Below are positions 37,061 through 49,189 of a DNA stretch of 64,000 nucleotides, one piece after another. The notes beneath the pieces are model-generated. The model did no database searches and was not told where the DNA came from. It was given only the letters and a program-made list of their open reading frames with translations. The position numbers and the translations under genes are program-made. The DNA comes from a bacterium. GTDB taxonomy: Bacteria > Patescibacteriota > Gracilibacteria > Absconditabacterales > Absconditicoccaceae. Numbering within the stretch: the stretch's first letter is position 1; each line of letters opens with the position of its first letter. The stretch covers positions 85,059 to 149,058 of the forward strand of contig JAHDFY010000004.1 in the NCBI GenBank assembly GCA_020627925.1, read 5' to 3'.

Positions 37061-38518
37061 TTAATCAAATTCAATAACAACAACATCATTACTCATGCTG
37101 ATTTTTTTTACGCGTTCAAAAAGTTTTTTTACCTCTTCTTTTTGATAATTTGTTGCTCCTCTAGCATCCATTCTTCGTATAACTTCGTCAGCAAAATCCG
37201 ACCAAAAAAATGAATTATTTCCTATAAAATCATCAACAACATCTTTTAAATAATTTCTATCACGACCAACAAAACCTGAATATATTGCAAAGTTTGCTAC
37301 ATCTCAATCCAAAGAGAAACTAAATGAAATAGCTGCATCAATAAATTGTTTATCAAAACCTAGATCAGTCACATCTATAACAATTTTTGTTGTTGCAACA
37401 CCACCACTCAGATCAACTGATGATTTGAAGGCAGTACCCGATAAAAGAGAACGAAGTCAAAGATCAAAATATGATGCATCAACAACAAGTTGTCCACTTT
37501 GTCCACTTCTAATAAGTTTTCGATTCTGAGCAATTTCCTCTGTTTTTTGATCAAAAGCAAATTGTTGTTCACTTGTTATAGTATTACCGACAGAATCAAT
37601 CTGTGTGCTCTGGTGAGTAAGTAAATGAGCAACAGACATTTTATAAAACCCATATAACATGAAGAAAAAAACACCCAAGAGAGCAAGAGACAAGAAAGCA
37701 AATCCGAAACATCCATATCAGACACAGCCTATTTTTTTTGTACTATCACGCATTATTGGTGAAGCATCTTGATATTGTTTATCAAAAGAAACATACAAAA
37801 TTGTCATACCAGCAATAAAAATTCAATAGTATGATGCAGCAAACAATCAATCAAGTAACAAAACAAATTGGGCAAAAAAATCATTGTAAGGATTTCCTCC
37901 CGCATCCATTAATGGTCGAGCCAAAAGAGAAGGTAGCGTTTCACCAGCAAATGATGAAATAGCTACAAGCAAAACAACAAGAAGAAAAACGAAAAACCAA
38001 TTATGAAACAAAACAAGTGACACGCTATACTTGATAGCATCAAATACACTACGTTCCGACGCAAGTGCAATAAGAGGCGCGAAAGCCAAAAAAACAAAAA
38101 CAACAAATCCTGGCACAATAAAAAGCAAAAACCCAAGATAAATCAACAACAAACAGAGAAGACTGACTGCTATCACATGTGGCAAACGTTTTCATAGTAT
38201 AGCAATACATTCTTGTCCTGTAATTTTCTTACCATACAGATGTTCTTTGAGTGCAATAAATGAAACTCATAAAGCAACAATCCAAAGAAAAGCATACAAC
38301 AACAAATAAAACAGTGCAATAAGTGGTTGATCTATCCAAATTTCTCAAAATTTCACTAAAAGATCTGCATCAAAATAACGCACCAATAAAAGCAAAAACC
38401 AAAGAATATAAACAGGGCCAAACACTATCAAAAATTTCTCTTTAAGTAAATTTCGCAAACAAGAAAAAAATAAACCGACATGTATTGGTGTTCCATCAAG
38501 TATCGTCTTTTTTGTCAT
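37061..38518 (-). CDS. polytopic membrane protein with extracytoplasmic domain
   Basis: 485 aa. Six or more hydrophobic helices in the first 290 residues (FLIVFGPVYILWFLLLLV, VIAVSLLCLLLIYLGFLLFIVPGF) resemble the DUF975/GlpQ-type membrane domain layout; after a seventh helix (LGVFFFMLYGFY) comes a soluble domain of about 170 residues. No catalytic motif recognised. Stop is 29 bases before the DUF350 start; same operon. Confidence 0.65.
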
Positions 38519-38539
38519 TGAATTTTTTCTTAGATAAAG

Positions 38540-39565
38540 TTATTGCATTTTTTTAAGTATTTCATCTTTTTTTTGATTATAATTTTCTTCGCTAATAATG
38601 TTTTTTTCTTTAAGCGATTGTAATTGTTGCAACATAGATTCAACTGTTTGGTTGTCATTAGTTTGCATCGCTCCATTCATTACAGCACTTGTTTGTTGTC
38701 CCATATTCATACCTACAACAGCGCCCATCATTGCTCAAGAATTTCATTCATTTTTTGCAGCTTCTTTTGCTATTTCTAATTGCTCTTTTTGTGCAAATTT
38801 TTGCATAGCAGCAGCATCAATGTTTTTTGCTTGATTAATACCAACTACTTGTGCTCCTTGTGTTGCAATAGAGTTAATTAGTTGTTGTGTCTCTTCAGTA
38901 AAGTTAATATCTTCTAGTCTAAAATCATTGATTTCTATTCCTAAATTTCCAATAGAGTCATTAGCCTTTGCCAAAATAGTAGATGCGATTTCTTCTCTTT
39001 TTGCATCAATTTTCGTGTAAGCATATTGTCATTGAGCAAGCACATCAGTGATTGTTTGCAAAAGTCTATCAGTCAATAGCGTTGTCATTTCATCAACGGT
39101 ATATTCATTTTTTGTTGAAACAAAATTTGTCCAAAAATGAGCAACATCTTTGATCACAAAACTAAAATTACCAAAAGCTCTCAATTGTACAGGAAAATTA
39201 TATGTTGGTTCCAAATATTTGATTGGGTTTTTTGTTCACCATTTTTGATTAGCAATGGTAATCATTTTAACAAAATAGATGGCAGCTTTATCATGAGATT
39301 CAAACATACTCATAATATTTTTTAATGAAGTGATAACGGGAATATTATCTGTTTGCAATGACCATTTACCCGACTGTGTTTGTACCGCTTCAATAATTCC
39401 GTTTTCTACAAGAATAGCAGCAAGTCAAGGGTCAACAATCAACGAACTATCATCTTTAATCTCATCTAACGGTCTTTCCCATTTTTTGACTAACAAGAAA
39501 TCTTCCGGATTTTCCCATCTAATAACATCACGTTTTTGGCTTCTGAATAAATCCCAGAATCACAT
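38540..39565 (-). CDS. SPFH-domain protein (YdjI/virion core-like) with SHOCT tail
   Basis: 341 aa. MGFWDLFRSQKRDVIRWENP opens the SPFH-like family named after B. subtilis YdjI; the second codon is TGA. The central part follows the stomatin/flotillin-type pattern (LRAFGNFSFVIKD, LTDRLLQTITDVLAQ, GIEINDFRLEDI), and the C-terminal 35 residues (LQSLKEKNIISEENYNQKKDEIL) are a SHOCT motif. These proteins assemble membrane scaffolds and accompany PspA-like or TelA-like stress proteins. Confidence 0.82.
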
Positions 39566-39674
39566 TTTTTTTCTACAAAAAAATAAATACTTTATATACA
39601 AATCATGATAGCAATATGACAGTAAATTACAAACAATAAAAAAAAGCAAACAATAAAGTTCGCTTTTATATTTA

Positions 39675-40763
39675 TTATTCACTTTCTTCTTGATCAGCAT
39701 CAACAAGAACGTCATGAACAAAGTGATAATCTTCTTTTTGCACTAGTTGCATTTTTCTCAAATCTTCTGTCGCTTGAGCAAAAATTTTTCTCTCCTCTTC
39801 TGCTTCTTTTTTTATAATTTCTCTGTATGACTCAATATCATCAAAATGTTGTTGAAGTTTTTGGACATTTGCAATAAATTTTTTCTCATCTAAGATTGGT
39901 TTTCTCGACAACTCTTCTGATTTTTTGCTTGCCTCAATAGTTTTGTCAGTCAATTCAGACGAAAGAGAATCAATTGTTGATCCCATTTTTTCTATCACTT
40001 TGGCCGATGCATCAAGAGCTTTTTGTCCGCTTACTTCAATAATAGCAACACTAAGAAGCGTCTTAAAGATAGGCTTCGAAGCATTCATAGCAAGAGAGAG
40101 CTTGGTTGCTGCATCAAGCCTTACTAAGAGTCTCTTTTTTGCCAACTGAAGGTTTCCTATAAGCACATCCAAATTTCACAAAAAATATTCAATATTTCTT
40201 TGAAACATATTATATCTTGCAAGCTCTTTTTCGTCAGAAACGTTCTCTTTTTTAAAAGAAAACTCTGATAATTTTTCGTTCACAAACTGCCTATACGCAA
40301 CGACCTTTTCAAGATTTTCGTCCAATCCGTTCAGGAATATTTTTTGCATATCAATAGACGTATTGAGACTCGTATAAGAAATATCAAATCATTCAAAAAT
40401 TTGAGCTATTTGCTCGGAAGCAGAATGCATATCAAAGTGAGCGTTTTTGATATTTTTTTGTAAAGACTTTACTAATTTTCACAACAAAGGTATACTTTTC
40501 AACAAAGAAATAATGGCACCGTCATTGGCAATAATTTGTTCGTAAACAACATTTACATCATTATTTACTTTTGACAGAGTATCAGAAACATCCATGACCG
40601 GATCTGTTTCTATAATTTTTTGCACTTCATTGATAACATCATCAATAGGAGCTGTAATTGCCTCCCCTACTTCTCTAAAATCTTTTACATCAGAAAATGT
40701 TTGAGCAATCGTGTTTTTTTCTTGCTCAGAAAGAATAATTTCTCTACTATTATCAGTAGTCAT
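39675..40763 (-). CDS. TelA-like toxic anion resistance protein
   Basis: 362 aa, nearly all helical, matching the TelA/KlaA family pattern (for example NLDVLIGNLQLAKKRLLVRLD... and LLSVAIIEVSGQKALDASAKV). The family is tied to tellurite and other envelope stresses. First gene of the long minus-strand operon; its promoter must lie in 40764-40935. Confidence 0.82.
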
Positions 40764-40935
40764 ATATAGCAGTATGGAGAATAAAAAAAAACTTACATAA
40801 TAATAACAATATAATTCCTATCAGCAAGACAAAAAAAACAAAAAAACTCCCATAAATGCTTTGAACAAAGTAAGCAAGTATTAGGAGTTCTGTTGTATTT
40901 TTATCGTAAGGTATTGGTTATGATCTTTTTATAAT

Positions 40936-41019
40936 TACCTGGAGAGGGAATCGAACCCTCACATCCTTTCGGATACCAGATTTTGAGTCTAGCGTGTCTA
41001 CCAGTTTCACCATCCAGGC
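40936..41019 (-). tRNA. tRNA-Leu (anticodon CAA)
   Basis: 84 bases on the minus strand: acceptor GCCTGGA / TCCAGGT (first pair G-U), D arm with GGTAGAC, anticodon stem CTAGA / TCTGG with loop CTCAAAA giving anticodon CAA, a long variable arm (TATCCGAAAGGATG) typical of class II tRNAs, and T loop GGTTCGATTCC. CCA is not encoded. Reads UUG. Confidence 0.93.
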
Positions 41020-41090
41020 ATAGCATAGCTAAGTAACAAAATGTCAATTACTAGGCCACAACAATGGCAATATATACATAAAAAAAAGTT

Positions 41091-41128
41091 AAATTCAATT
41101 GAATTTATAGGCTTTTTGTATACAAGCC
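41091..41128 (+). promoter_or_regulatory. palindromes upstream of ssb
   Basis: A perfect 16-bp palindrome AAATTCAATTGAATTT (41091-41106) and a GGCTT...AAGCC hairpin containing the palindrome TTGTATACAA (about 41116-41125). The second element also occurs just upstream of lexA, so it may be an operator; it could also be an extended -10 region. Confidence 0.45.
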
Positions 41129-41169
41129 ATATATATGATGTTTTTTTACAAATTACCACCACACAAAAC

Positions 41170-41583
41170 ATGGATATGAACAGAGTTATGTTAATAGGAA
41201 GAGCGACAGGAAGTGTTGATAAAAAAATTATAGAAAGTTCTAATTCTGCTGTTGTAAATTTTGTCATAGCAACCAACAGAAAGTACAAAAACAAAGAATG
41301 AAATATAATGGAAGAAGCAGAATACCACAGATGTGTTGCATACGGAAATAGTGCAGAAGTGCTTGCAAAGTACCTACACAAAGGAAAAAGAATTTATGTA
41401 GAAGGAAGACTCAGAACAAGAAAATGGCAAGATAGCGCAGGAAATAATAGATATTCTACTGAAATCATCGTGACACACTTCATTTTTCTAGACAACAAAA
41501 GCGGTGAAGACGATGTTATAGAGACTATTGCTTGAGAAAACTCAGAAGCTGATGATATTCTCAACGAAGATATGCCATTCTAA
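41170..41583 (+). CDS. ssb: single-stranded DNA-binding protein
   Basis: 137 aa. OB fold with NRVMLIGRATG, NFVIATNRKYKNKEG, YHRCVAYG, LAKYLHKGKRIYVEGRLRTRKWQD and the acidic tail ending in DMPF, the conserved tip that binds repair and replication partners. Two ATGs compete (41170 and 41176); MNRVMLIG is the usual beginning. Confidence 0.95.
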
Positions 41584-41631
41584 AACACATGAATAAGCAT
41601 TGTATTTATTTTGTATGTAGAATAGGTAATT

Positions 41632-42234
41632 ATGAATAAAACGAAGAATTTGAAAATAAACTGGATACTTTTCGATGTATTTGATATTGTTGCATTTCTT
41701 GTATTTGTTGTGTGATTAGTACTATTTATAAGATTTTTTGTGTTCAATCCCTATAGTGTTGTTGGGCAAAGTATGGCAACAGAAATAGCAGAATGAGACT
41801 TTTTGCTCATTGATAAAATGTGACGAAAAATTGGAGACTTAGAAAGGTGAGACATTGTTGTCTTTGTTCCCGAATGAAGAGACATCCCCTACATAAAAAG
41901 AATTATATGACTTCCTGGCGAAACAGTAAAAATACAAGATGGAGAGGTCGCATTGTGCGAAGATGAGACAGCAACGTCATGCGAGACTGTGGACGAACCG
42001 TACTTACACGACGGAACAAAAACCAACATAAGATGTAATACACTCAACGATGGTGTATTTACCACTACTGATGGATATTTTGTTATAGGAGATAACAGAG
42101 ACCACAGTACTGATTCTCGTTGTTGTTTTACAATAGGATGTTACAAAGATTCTAATTTTGAAGTAAGAGATAGCGATATTATTGGGAAGCTATTTATCAG
42201 ACTCTATCCATTCAATTCCATTAAAACATTTTAA
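41632..42234 (+). CDS. lepB: signal peptidase I
   Basis: 200 aa. One N-terminal membrane helix (IVAFLVFVVGLVLFIRFFV), catalytic Ser in SVVGQSM, catalytic Lys in YIKRIIGLPGE, and the box E GDNRDHSTDSR. A 45-residue Cys-containing insert (LCEDETATSCETVDE) lies between. Cleaves signal peptides of exported proteins such as the large repeat protein at 10.6-14.4 kb. Preceded by an AGGT tract 6 bases before ATG. Confidence 0.93.
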
Positions 42235-42239
42235 TCGTC

Positions 42240-42992
42240 ATGGGAGCTATTGCACGAACAACAATCACATGACTCAAAAACAAACTTGCCTACACTTTGT
42301 GAGCAAGTTGTTTTTTTCTATTGATGTTGATGTACATAACGCAAACGTTAACCGTAGGAAACAGTATAGAAATTATGACAACGGCAAAACGAGCAGGAAT
42401 TGAGATAGTAACTATCTTGTTTGCAATTTTTTTTTGAGCAACAGCAATAGCAACAGAAAAAAAACATAAAACATTAGAACTTTTATGGTCAAAAAAAAGA
42501 AACAGCACTGCAATTATTCTAGGTAAATCATTATGATTAATTACTATAACACTTACTCTTCTTTGAGGACTCTTGCTTTTTTGCAATATAATAGTTTACA
42601 TCCTCTATAACGGAAATATAGGGCCATTGCGAGGAGAGCTAGCCATTATTGCTATAAAAAGCATCACAATAGCAAATATTGCATTGCTTGCAGGAACTAT
42701 ATGTAGTGAGTTCATCGCCTTTTTTATTACGCTCTGCACTTATATAATAGGTCATTCCATTAATTTTATTTTATTTACCCATTCATTACAACAACAAACA
42801 GACAACATAATTCTATGGCTAATCAAAGTAATAATGCCCAATTTTGATACTTTGTGATTGCTAGTAACCCCAAATATAACACATATGGAAACATTAACTA
42901 TTATTTTTATGTTTTTTTTATATAATGTCATCATAGTAGGTATAGCTATGCTGACTCTTCACCAGCAGCTATGCAAAAAATTTACTGCATAA
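42240..42992 (+). CDS. ABC-2 type permease-like membrane protein
   Basis: 250 aa with six hydrophobic helices. A motif TATEKKHKTLELLWSKKRN after the second helix matches the cytoplasmic loop of ABC-2/NatB type permeases (E+...T.E.L...P). Starts 5 bases after lepB. No ATPase is adjacent; the orphan ABC ATPase at 19.3 kb could be its partner, but that is inference. Confidence 0.65.
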
Positions 42993-43004
42993 TTTGTTGT
43001 TTCT

Positions 43005-43595
43005 ATGAAAATTTTTTCAAGCTTCGATACAAACCTAAAAGAAAAAAAAATGAAACAATATATTAAACAGTATGGAGCAGAAAGAGTTTTGCTACTTACC
43101 AAAAGTAGTTTGTATTTGTGAATTTTTGTAACAACTCCTCTACTAACAACATTAGCAATTATTGCAGGTATATACCGAGTAATTTATTTGCTATCATGAG
43201 AAAATATTGCAACAACAATCTATATAGGAACTCCTATCTCGTTGATCATACTAATGTATGTTATCACACAAAATATAATCAAAAATTACATTGATTATAC
43301 AATGGATTTTTGCATTATTACACCAAATCTTGTAGAAAAATTTGATCAAACATGAATACTGCAAAGAGATGTTAAGGCGCTCTCTTCTGAAAAAATAAAA
43401 AGTGTTAATGTAAGAAAAGGAGGTCTGCTATATAGCATATTCAACAACGGGGAATTATCATTCATGTCAGAAGGTGATGCAACAATGGGAGAAATACAAC
43501 TAGATTACATCTTCCATCCAGAACAAGCAAAGAAAAAAATCGATATCATACTTAATGAAGAAACCCCACCAAACATTCCTGCCCATACTCACTAA
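43005..43595 (+). CDS. membrane protein with bacterial PH-like domain
   Basis: 196 aa. Two central hydrophobic helices, then a YIDYTMDFCIITPNLVEKFDQTGILQRDVKALSSEKIKSV segment: the layout of bPH2 (YdbS/YdbT-like) domains, with an L.....I.SV strand near the end. Role unknown. 12 bases after the permease-like gene. Confidence 0.65.
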
Positions 43596-43625
43596 AAGGC
43601 AATTTACCTAATAAAAAGAAAAATC

Positions 43626-43970
43626 ATGACAAAATCCCATGCGATTACTATTCCTTATGATGTGTATGAATCATCAAAAGAACTTGTTTTATTAATTCCT
43701 GTTGGTTGAGTAAATAAAGAATCCATTTCTTTGGAAATAACTAACTTCACGCTGAATATTACAGCAATGAGAGAAAAGCCAACACTAAAGGACAACTTAG
43801 TTCCCACCGTTGAGTCTTGTTATCGATGAGAAATTTCTCTTTCGATAGCCTTACCTCCCAATATCTATTTTGATAAAATTCATAGTAAAATTTCAAAAAA
43901 CAATGTTCTTTCTGTCATCATTCCCAAAAATGTCATACCTGAGCATATACCTATCCAATTAGAATCATAA
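43626..43970 (+). CDS. small heat shock protein (Hsp20/alpha-crystallin)
   Basis: 114 aa. Alpha-crystallin core: LVLLIPVGGVNKESISLEI, LNITAMRE, CY-x-GEISLSIALP where x is CGA and the family has Trp in the related ECYWG block, and VLSVIIPK near the C-terminus. ATP-independent chaperone. Ends directly in a strong shared terminator. Confidence 0.85.
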
Positions 43971-44007
43971 AAATAAGATACTGACTTACAGTCAGTATCT
44001 TATTTTT
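43971..44007. terminator. perfect-stem bidirectional terminator
   Basis: A 16-bp perfect stem (AAATAAGATACTGACT and its complement, 3-base loop) with flanking A/T runs, between convergent hsp20 and the ValRS-like gene. The last codons and stop of the ValRS-like gene lie inside the stem. Confidence 0.9.
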
Positions 44008-46814
44008 GATATATCATATTCAATGTCTTCGATAGATATTTTTAGGTCTTCTATTTGTTGTAAATAATCTTGATACTCTTTGGAGTGTGAATCAACAGAA
44101 ACAATGATAGATCTGATGTTTTGTAAAAGTTGTTGCTTATTCAACAGTGACGTTTTGAGAGTTGTAAGTTCTTGTTTTTGATGAATTTTTTTGCGATATC
44201 TTGCTCACAAAACAATATTAACAACAGTATCCGTATGCCAATCATCTGAAAGTTGCTCTTGTTCACTAACATACATTATTTCATTTGCACCTACCATGGT
44301 ACAAATAAAATCTTCATAATTTTTTGTATATTCCAAGAAGTCCCTATTGGATTGTATACACAAGACCAAATCATCATATAAGTGCTGTGATCTATTTTGC
44401 AAATGAAGCTTGTTCCATTTTGCAACAATATCCATCAACATACTAAATTTATAATTTTTTTCTAAACCAACAACTCCTTGTTGAAGAGAAGAAGAAATTG
44501 TTTGACTAAAACCTAGTAGGCTCCATAATCAATATGATGCAATTGGAAAGTATGCATACAGCAATTGTAAATACACACCAACACAATAAGCCAAAACGTT
44601 TTTTGTCATTCCTGATTGTTGTTTTTTGACAACCTCTAAATAACAATCACAAAAATCATACCAAATAGAGTGCAAAAGAAGTGATAGCCCATGAGAGAGT
44701 TCTTTTCTTTGAAAGTGATAACGAACTTCTTCAATAGTATGGTGTAACTTAAGCAATATCCACAAATCAAAATCATTGAATTCTTCCGCTCCACGTCATA
44801 GCTCTTTTTCCAAATAATCTAAATCATATTTTACTTCTTGATTAACAAGCAATGACTTGAAAATATACCTTGAAGCGTTCCAAAACTTACCAATAAATCT
44901 ATCATAGAGCTCTGCATTTCATTGTTCTATTTCTGCATCATATGAAATATTTCATTGCAACACGCACACTCTTACTGAATCAGTTCACCACTTATCAATC
45001 CATTTTGCAACAAAGTTTTTGGTAAGAAGAAGACTCTTATTTTTTACAAAACAATGCGTTTGTGTATTCTCCGAGCGATACATTTCTGGGCTGAGAATAA
45101 ACTTAGACCAAGAAAGTTGTGTATGAGGAAATGCAACGACAGTGTTTTTGCTTTGTTGACTCGCAGCATTAGCTACATAATCAAGAGCAGCCAAAAAATT
45201 GGTATCAATAGTGTGTGGAGAAAGCGTCGTTCATGCATCAAAATTAGTTGCACTCCAATCCAAACAAAGACCTTCTTCATGAGATGAGACCAAAAAAGAA
45301 TTTTCTAAATCAAAACCGATTTGATCAAAAAGAAGTGGATTTTCTATTGCTTGACGAACAGTATCAGCAAATTCCTGTAGTTGCTTAAGAAGAGTATCCT
45401 TTCATGCATAAATATTACCAAGAACTTTTTCATAAAGATTGATGCGATAATCCCCTACAACATTATCAAATTCATGCAAATGAAGCACATAATCTTCAAG
45501 ATGAAATACATCACTCAACGATCATTCTTGCATAGCAAACAGTGCTATGTGTGAAGCAACAAGTTTTTTTGGTGACAATGAAGTTTCATAGAGAGAAACA
45601 AAATCAGACGAGGTCATAGTTCCAACAAAATTATCATTTTTTGTAAGAACAGGAAATCTTCTTGATCACTGCAAATACCTAGAAACACAAATAGTGTCAT
45701 CAGCAAAGTATTCTTGCAACAAAGATTCATCTTCTGCATCACCAACAAAAGCACGAAGAGTATCTGTTAGGTGCTGATTAACATGAGAAAAAAACCATTG
45801 CTGTGTCGCCAAAGGAAGGAGAGTGTGTTCTTTATTATATTTATCTTCATAGTGAGTATATTCTGCTTCTTCAATTCTATCTAGATTCGAAATATCTGTA
45901 AGGTATTGGACAATGTTATCACGAAAATCATAGGCATTCTTTTGAGCAAATTCTCATGCGTAATCGGTAAAGTATCAATTTTTATCAACAGCATAGATAT
46001 CACATGACAATCAATTGTCTTTTGCAATTGCAAAATGTTCACGATTATGAGCAGGACATAAAATAACCGCTCATGTGTCTTTTGCCATATCAATTCTTGA
46101 GTCGACAATAAGAGGTATTTTTCTATTTACTATTGGTACAATAACATTTTTACCAACAAATTTTTTGTATCTTTTATCAAACGGACTAACCGCTATCGCA
46201 GCAGCAGAAAATAACAACAAAGGATCTTGCAAGGTTGCCGTAACAGTGTGTTTTTTTGAATCAATAAAAAACTTAATAAAATATTTTTTACCAACAACAG
46301 TCTTCTGATTTAATTGTGAATCGCTTACAACTGTTTGCCCATCAATACTCCAATACCTTACTCCCAAAGAATAGCGCAAATAACCTCTTTCAATAAAATC
46401 TGCAATAGAATTATTTACATGTTCGGTAAATGCAATTTCGTTACTGGTTTGGTTAAATGAACACCCTAAGCAATCCATCATGGTGTATCCATCCATTTTC
46501 TTTTTTTCTTTTTCCTGTGAAAGAAGGGATTGGTTATCGGTTTGTGTTGATCAAAAAGCTTGAGCACTAAAATAAACATTCGTCGTATTTCCTTCTTGTT
46601 TCGATCTTTTTGCTATGATATCAGTAAAAAGCACACTTTGCAAATATGCAAGCGAAAAAACTTCTGATGTATAAGGAGCTGCAATAAATGAATACTGATC
46701 GCCCGCAACGTTCATTGTTTTATTTTCACGTACTCATCAATCTTTACGTACAAAGCTTACATGAGTATCAATTAATTCCTTATGGGGAAGTTTTTTTGAA
46801 AAAAATCTAATCAT
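43986..46814 (-). CDS. valyl-tRNA synthetase-like protein without HIGH/KMSKS
   Basis: 942 aa, the length and domain order of ValRS. The editing (CP1) domain is recognisable: GAVILCPAHNREHFAIAKDNGL, VDKNGYFTDYAG, TQQWFFSHV; after it ICVSRYLQGSRRFPVL replaces the family's ISRQLWWGHRIP. The catalytic HIGH position reads FSLAYLQS in APYTSEVFSLAYLQS, and KMSKS is degenerate (VKNKSLLL before WIDKWGTDSVR). The C-terminus has a coiled-coil arm (LTTLKTSLLNKQQLLQNI). So a ValRS fold that seems unable to aminoacylate. Might be a paralogue with another role; a second, normal ValRS should exist elsewhere. None of the altered sites is explained by TGA or CGA recoding. Confidence 0.75.
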
Positions 46815-46841
46815 AGAAGAATCGAGATGTAACAGAATAAA

Positions 46842-48548
46842 CTATTCTTTAACAATGCTATATCAGTACAACACGTACAATAAGTAACAAAGAACGGTAA
46901 TTGCAAGCAAGAAGAACAAATCAGTCACCGGTCCAACTTTTACTTTTTTTGCTGCACTCACCTGCACTGTTTGTCAATCAGAACATACTGCTTGTACTGC
47001 ATAATACGTATACTGGTCCTCTACCGCCAAAGGATCAAATGGATAAGGAAATTTTGTATCCGTTGTTTCGCTCACTTTTCTCATTTGAGAAATTGAGTTA
47101 GTTGAAAATTCTGATCTATAAATAATATATTTTGTTGCTCCTGAGATATTAGGCCATACAAGGTAATAAGAATCTCCAATTCTTGTCGTAGAAACATTGA
47201 TTCATTGTACAGAACAAATCGATGAATTACCTCAACCAGGAGAATTATGATTACCGCTATCATCTAATACAATCGAAACAATATCTGAGTTATCTCCTAC
47301 CACATTACCATCAGCATCAACAGGAGTAATCTGGAAAAAATACTCACTACCCGAAAGATTTTGAAAAAGGAAATTTTGTGTAGAAGTTTCTTCTCTTTGG
47401 CTCAATAGATCTTTTTGTTGTCCATATGCTATGACAAAGTTATCTGCTTCACCACCAGTAACATCCCAAGAAAGTTGTACAGTTCACTCATTATTAATAT
47501 CTTTAACAAGCTTGATTTGCTCTATCGTGATGCTATCCTCTACAGTAATGAGTATTTGATCTTCATAGAGTTTTCTTTCGCCATCATCAAGAATAAGTGT
47601 AACATCGGTAGAATATTGACCAGGTTCAAGAAGAACATCATTGGTAAACGATGTTTGTGAACTTTTTGTCAAAGGACGAATAAGACTTCCTATTTTTAAC
47701 TCTACATTATTAACCGATGCATCGGTTTCTACAAGAAATGTTATTTTTTCGTTGGCTTTAACGGTATCTCATGGAGAAACAGTCAACCCTTTAAACAAAC
47801 CATCTGATGATGGCGGATTATAAAGAAAAGGAATTTCTGGGGATTTCCCAATAATTTGACCATCAAAGTTGGTTACTCTTACTTGTAGCATATTACTACC
47901 ACTTTCAATATCGGCATTGTTGGCAAAAATATTAAATTCTCCATCAGGCTGCGTTTCTCCTTCTTGTTCCAAAAGTTTTCCGTTAATCAAAATTTGTAAA
48001 GGAGCTCTTGCTGCATCTGTTTTTCACAGAATATTAATAACAGAAGATGAGATAGTATCACCACTAGCAGGAGAAAAAACTTCAATAGCCTGCAAATCAT
48101 CCAATTCATTAGGATCACCTCCAACGATGACCGCAATTTTACCTTCTACTGACGCATCATTCAATAAAGAAACAACAAAATCATACGTTCCTACTCTCGC
48201 AACACTCAAACCCTTTGAAAAAGTCTTTTTTCCTAAATCTTCTGCAATAAAGGTATAAATACTATTGGACGGAAGTTGGAAAATATCATCATCAAATGTT
48301 TGTGAATCATCCGTATCAAAAAACATAAGAATTGAGCCTGTAAATCACGTTTCGGTCGTCCCATCAGAGCGAAGAGCTGTCACGGTCAAATCAATTTTTT
48401 CATTTGGTTCTGCTGGATTTTTACTTACTTCAACCAAGAACTTATCAGGAACTTGTGCAAATACATCCGTAGCAAAACTTCATAGTAGAAACACTACGAA
48501 TAATATTTGCATGAAACGAAAGGCAGTCTTGATAAGTAACGTATACAT
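46842..48548 (-). CDS. exported fibronectin type III-like surface protein
   Basis: 568 aa. Signal peptide (FMQILFVVFLLGSFATDVFAQ), several Ig/Fn3-like beta domains (VQLSWDVTGGEADNFVIAYG and YYLVWPNISGATKYIIYRSE are clear Fn3 strands), a Gly/Ser linker (DDSGNHNSPGGGNSS) and a C-terminal membrane helix (FFLLAITVLCYLLYVLY), so the product is held on the membrane with its body outside. Likely adhesion or cell-wall function. Follows the 172-aa gene in the same direction. Confidence 0.78.
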
Positions 48549-48590
48549 AAAGTAATGCTTGGTAGCTAAAACGAGCGTAATGAAACAAAA

Positions 48591-49109
48591 TTAATAATGA
48601 AGTCACTCTTCTTTTTTTGTTTGGTGAGTATTTGGTGGCAACTGAATAGTAACATTTTCTTCTTCTCCATTTACAAACATACGGAAGCTTTCCAAAACAA
48701 GAAAAGAAGTATCACCATCAAAATCAAAACGCAAAATAGATTGTCAATTACTGACAGCATCAACATCAGAAATTAGAAGAGAAATTTGTCATTGTTGTAA
48801 TACATGACTAATAGCATAATCACTTTGTATACTAGCAGGATCAACACGAAGCTGTTCATTATCAAAACCAAAGTCAACAAGAAACTCTACCGAGTCAACA
48901 GTAGGAAAATCTTTGTTTGCATAAACGGTCAACGTATTTTTTTCTGATGTAACAGAAAAATCAGTGATAATTTCATCAGCTAAATTTTGTTGTAATATGT
49001 CGGCAGTAAGAAAATCACTATCATACACAACATAAAAAACTGATAAAGCAAACACTGCTCACAGAAAAATAGATCAAATATTTGTTACGATTGTTTTTCA
49101 AAGAGACAT
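48591..49109 (-). CDS. membrane-anchored beta-rich protein
   Basis: 172 aa. N-terminal hydrophobic helix (SIFLGAVFALSVFYVVY), then beta-rich segments resembling a single extracellular sandwich domain (LLISDVDAVSNGQSILRFDF). A second ATG at 49115 is in frame. Lies between mltG and the Fn3 protein, 42 bases from the latter, and may be a partner of it. Confidence 0.6.
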
Positions 49110-49189
49110 TATCATTACATTGATTGCAAAAACGCTGCTATCACTATAGTAATGCATCAAATAATTGCAATTGATAACTAGGAAATCGA

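Noticed and set aside
45881..46108. 75-aa minus-strand ORF within the ValRS-like gene
   Set aside because: Different frame from the well-supported 942-aa product, no ribosome-binding site or family.
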